This document shows, piece by piece, positions 22,835-23,824 of a DNA stretch of 23,824 nucleotides. This DNA comes from CBDFGT01 sp965247225 (GTDB lineage Bacteria; Pseudomonadota; Alphaproteobacteria; Rhizobiales; Rhizobiaceae): NCBI GenBank assembly GCA_965247225.1, contig CBDFGT010000024.1, forward strand, positions 1 through 23,824. The letters run 5' to 3'. The stretch's first letter is position 1. Each line of letters starts with the position of its first letter. A model generated the notes under the pieces. It saw only the letters and a program-made list of their open reading frames with translations, was not told the origin of the DNA and ran no database searches. Made by a program: the position numbers and the translations under genes.

Positions 22835-23752
22835 GTGACATACCGTTTCAGACCCCACCGTCCGTTCAACAGGGAAACCAGCCGCATAGCGCTTGCAGAA
22901 CTGGACCGTGCGCTGGAAATCCTGTCGAATGAGACCGAGTGTATCAATCGCCGGGTCCATGATGCGCGGCGCTGTTTCAAGCGGCTGCGGGCGCTGTGCC
23001 GTCTGGTTGAACCGGCCGACCGCAACTTTTTCAAGGAGGCCCGAGCGGAGTTTACCACCATTGCCCGCTCGCTTGCTGCCATGCGCGATGCGCAGGCCCA
23101 TGTGGAATGCTGTCAGAAAATAGCACCATGGATCTTGTCGGACGATGTGGCCGCAGCCTTCAAGGATCTTGAACAGGCCCTTGTTACCCGGCGCGACAGC
23201 GCCGTGCGGACGGATCTGCCACGCGAGATCGGCACTATCGTCAAGACCTGTCTTGGGCAGAAAGCAGCCTTTGAAAAATGGAACATGCCTTCCAGAGCAA
23301 AATCAGCCTCCTGGATTTTGAAAAAGGCCTGGCGCAAGACCATTGCAAGGGCCGTTTCCGCGCAAAGGAGCTGTGCTGCCGGCACCGATGAAAATGCCTT
23401 TCATGACCTGCGCAAGGCCAGTCAGACCCATCTCCTGCAAACCACACTGCTTCAGGACGTGTGGCCCTCGATGTTTGCAATGCACATGGAACGTGTGCGC
23501 GCGCTTGCAGCCCTTCTGGGTGAGGAACATGATATCTTCATTCTGCTGAAGCTTCTCCATGCAACACCGGACCTGGTGGAAAACGCGGCGCTGATTGAAA
23601 CTGCCCTTGGCAAGCGCCAGTCATCCTTGCGGGCAAGCGCTTTGGACAAGGCCGCTATCCTGTTTGATCTGGATGCCGGTCTGGAAGCTCAGCGCATCGC
23701 AAGCCTCTGGAATCTGGCCACCATGAACCGGGATTGTCCGAAAGGGGCCTGA
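22835..23752 (+). CDS. CHAD-domain protein
   Basis: The 305-residue, mostly helical protein has the two halves of a CHAD domain, each opened by a conserved His and basic residues that bind polyphosphate: RVHDARRCFKRLRAL (His42, Arg45, Arg46, Lys49) and FHDLRKASQTHLLQ (His190, Arg193, Lys194), followed by LLGEEHDIF (228-235). The start is GTG 22835, with GGGAG (22823-22827) seven bases upstream; the frame is open further back inside the CYTH gene, but the CHAD homology begins near this GTG. It is placed one base after the CYTH gene and is surely cotranscribed. CHAD proteins bind polyphosphate granules. Confidence 0.88.
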   Translation: MTYRFRPHRPFNRETSRIALAELDRALEILSNETECINRRVHDARRCFKRLRALCRLVEPADRNFFKEARAEFTTIARSLAAMRDAQAHVECCQKIAPWILSDDVAAAFKDLEQALVTRRDSAVRTDLPREIGTIVKTCLGQKAAFEKWNMPSRAKSASWILKKAWRKTIARAVSAQRSCAAGTDENAFHDLRKASQTHLLQTTLLQDVWPSMFAMHMERVRALAALLGEEHDIFILLKLLHATPDLVENAALIETALGKRQSSLRASALDKAAILFDLDAGLEAQRIASLWNLATMNRDCPKGA

Positions 23753-23766
23753 AATCCGTTTTCACC

Positions 23767-23785
23767 GCTGCCATTTTATGGCAGC
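23767..23785. terminator. Perfect hairpin after the CHAD gene
   Basis: GCTGCCAT-TTT-ATGGCAGC is an eight-base-pair perfect stem 14 bases after the CHAD stop. No T run follows, so it may be a weak terminator, an mRNA 3' end protector, or a regulatory site of the next gene, whose start is 24 bases downstream. Confidence 0.4.
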
Positions 23786-23809
23786 ATATGGTTGAAATGG
23801 AGATTGACA

Positions 23810-23824
23810 ATGTCCCGCTCTGCC
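23810..23824 (+). CDS. Start of an unidentified gene (partial)
   Basis: ATG 23810 begins MSRSA and runs off the window. GGAG (23799-23802) seven bases upstream makes this a credible start. Five codons are too few to identify the product. Confidence 0.5.

Noticed and set aside
1..23824. CRISPR array, tRNA, rRNA, prophage or insertion sequence
   Set aside because: No regularly spaced repeats, cloverleaf or rRNA segments, integrase or transposase motifs were seen; intergenic gaps are short and explained above.

Overview
The window looks like a chromosomal segment of an alphaproteobacterium, most likely of the order Hyphomicrobiales (Rhizobiales) and plausibly close to Brucella/Ochrobactrum. The reasons are a moderately high GC coding style, a Tat-exported TRAP substrate-binding protein, a kinase/universal-stress-protein fusion of the type known in this order, a RIME-like double hairpin, and an ornithine/lysine decarboxylase with a long structured leader resembling the alphaproteobacterial speF RNA motif. 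Family assignments come from reading motifs; no database search was possible. I saw no tRNA, rRNA, CRISPR array, prophage or insertion sequence.

Layout, left to right. 1-141: the start of a TRAP transporter substrate-binding gene (minus), divergent from a class-I glutamine-amidotransferase-like (peptidase C26) gene (437-1186). 1195-3195: a LacI-type regulator and a 2-hydroxyacid dehydrogenase, co-oriented on the minus strand. 3343-3846: a MarR-type regulator. 3926-4266: a decayed creatininase-family gene. 4325-6665: a zinc-homeostasis module, with a Zur-box-like palindrome, a COG0523 GTPase carrying a His-rich loop, and a WD40 protein.

6757-10967 is the most interesting block: a tightly packed plus-strand cluster of a metallophosphoesterase, a Ser/Thr kinase whose C-terminal universal-stress domain is split off by a one-base frameshift, a GNAT-like protein of unknown role, and a polysaccharide deacetylase. 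It reads as a kinase/phosphatase signalling pair linked to envelope or polysaccharide modification; that link is inference.

11166-13130 encodes a DEAD-box RNA helicase with a DbpA-type RNA-binding domain and a basic tail, followed by a RIME-like repeat. On the minus strand come a small glyoxalase-superfamily protein, a GNAT acetyltransferase and the PLP-dependent decarboxylase with its leader RNA (15748 to about 16220). Divergent from it, a LysR regulator with a strong promoter is followed by a DUF1007 periplasmic protein and a NicO-family Ni/Co permease. The right part holds a small hypothetical protein, a two-gene GNAT/membrane-protein unit, a DUF533/TerB-like membrane protein, KDPG aldolase (eda), a split CYTH + CHAD pair (polyphosphate-related), and the first five codons of a further gene at 23810.
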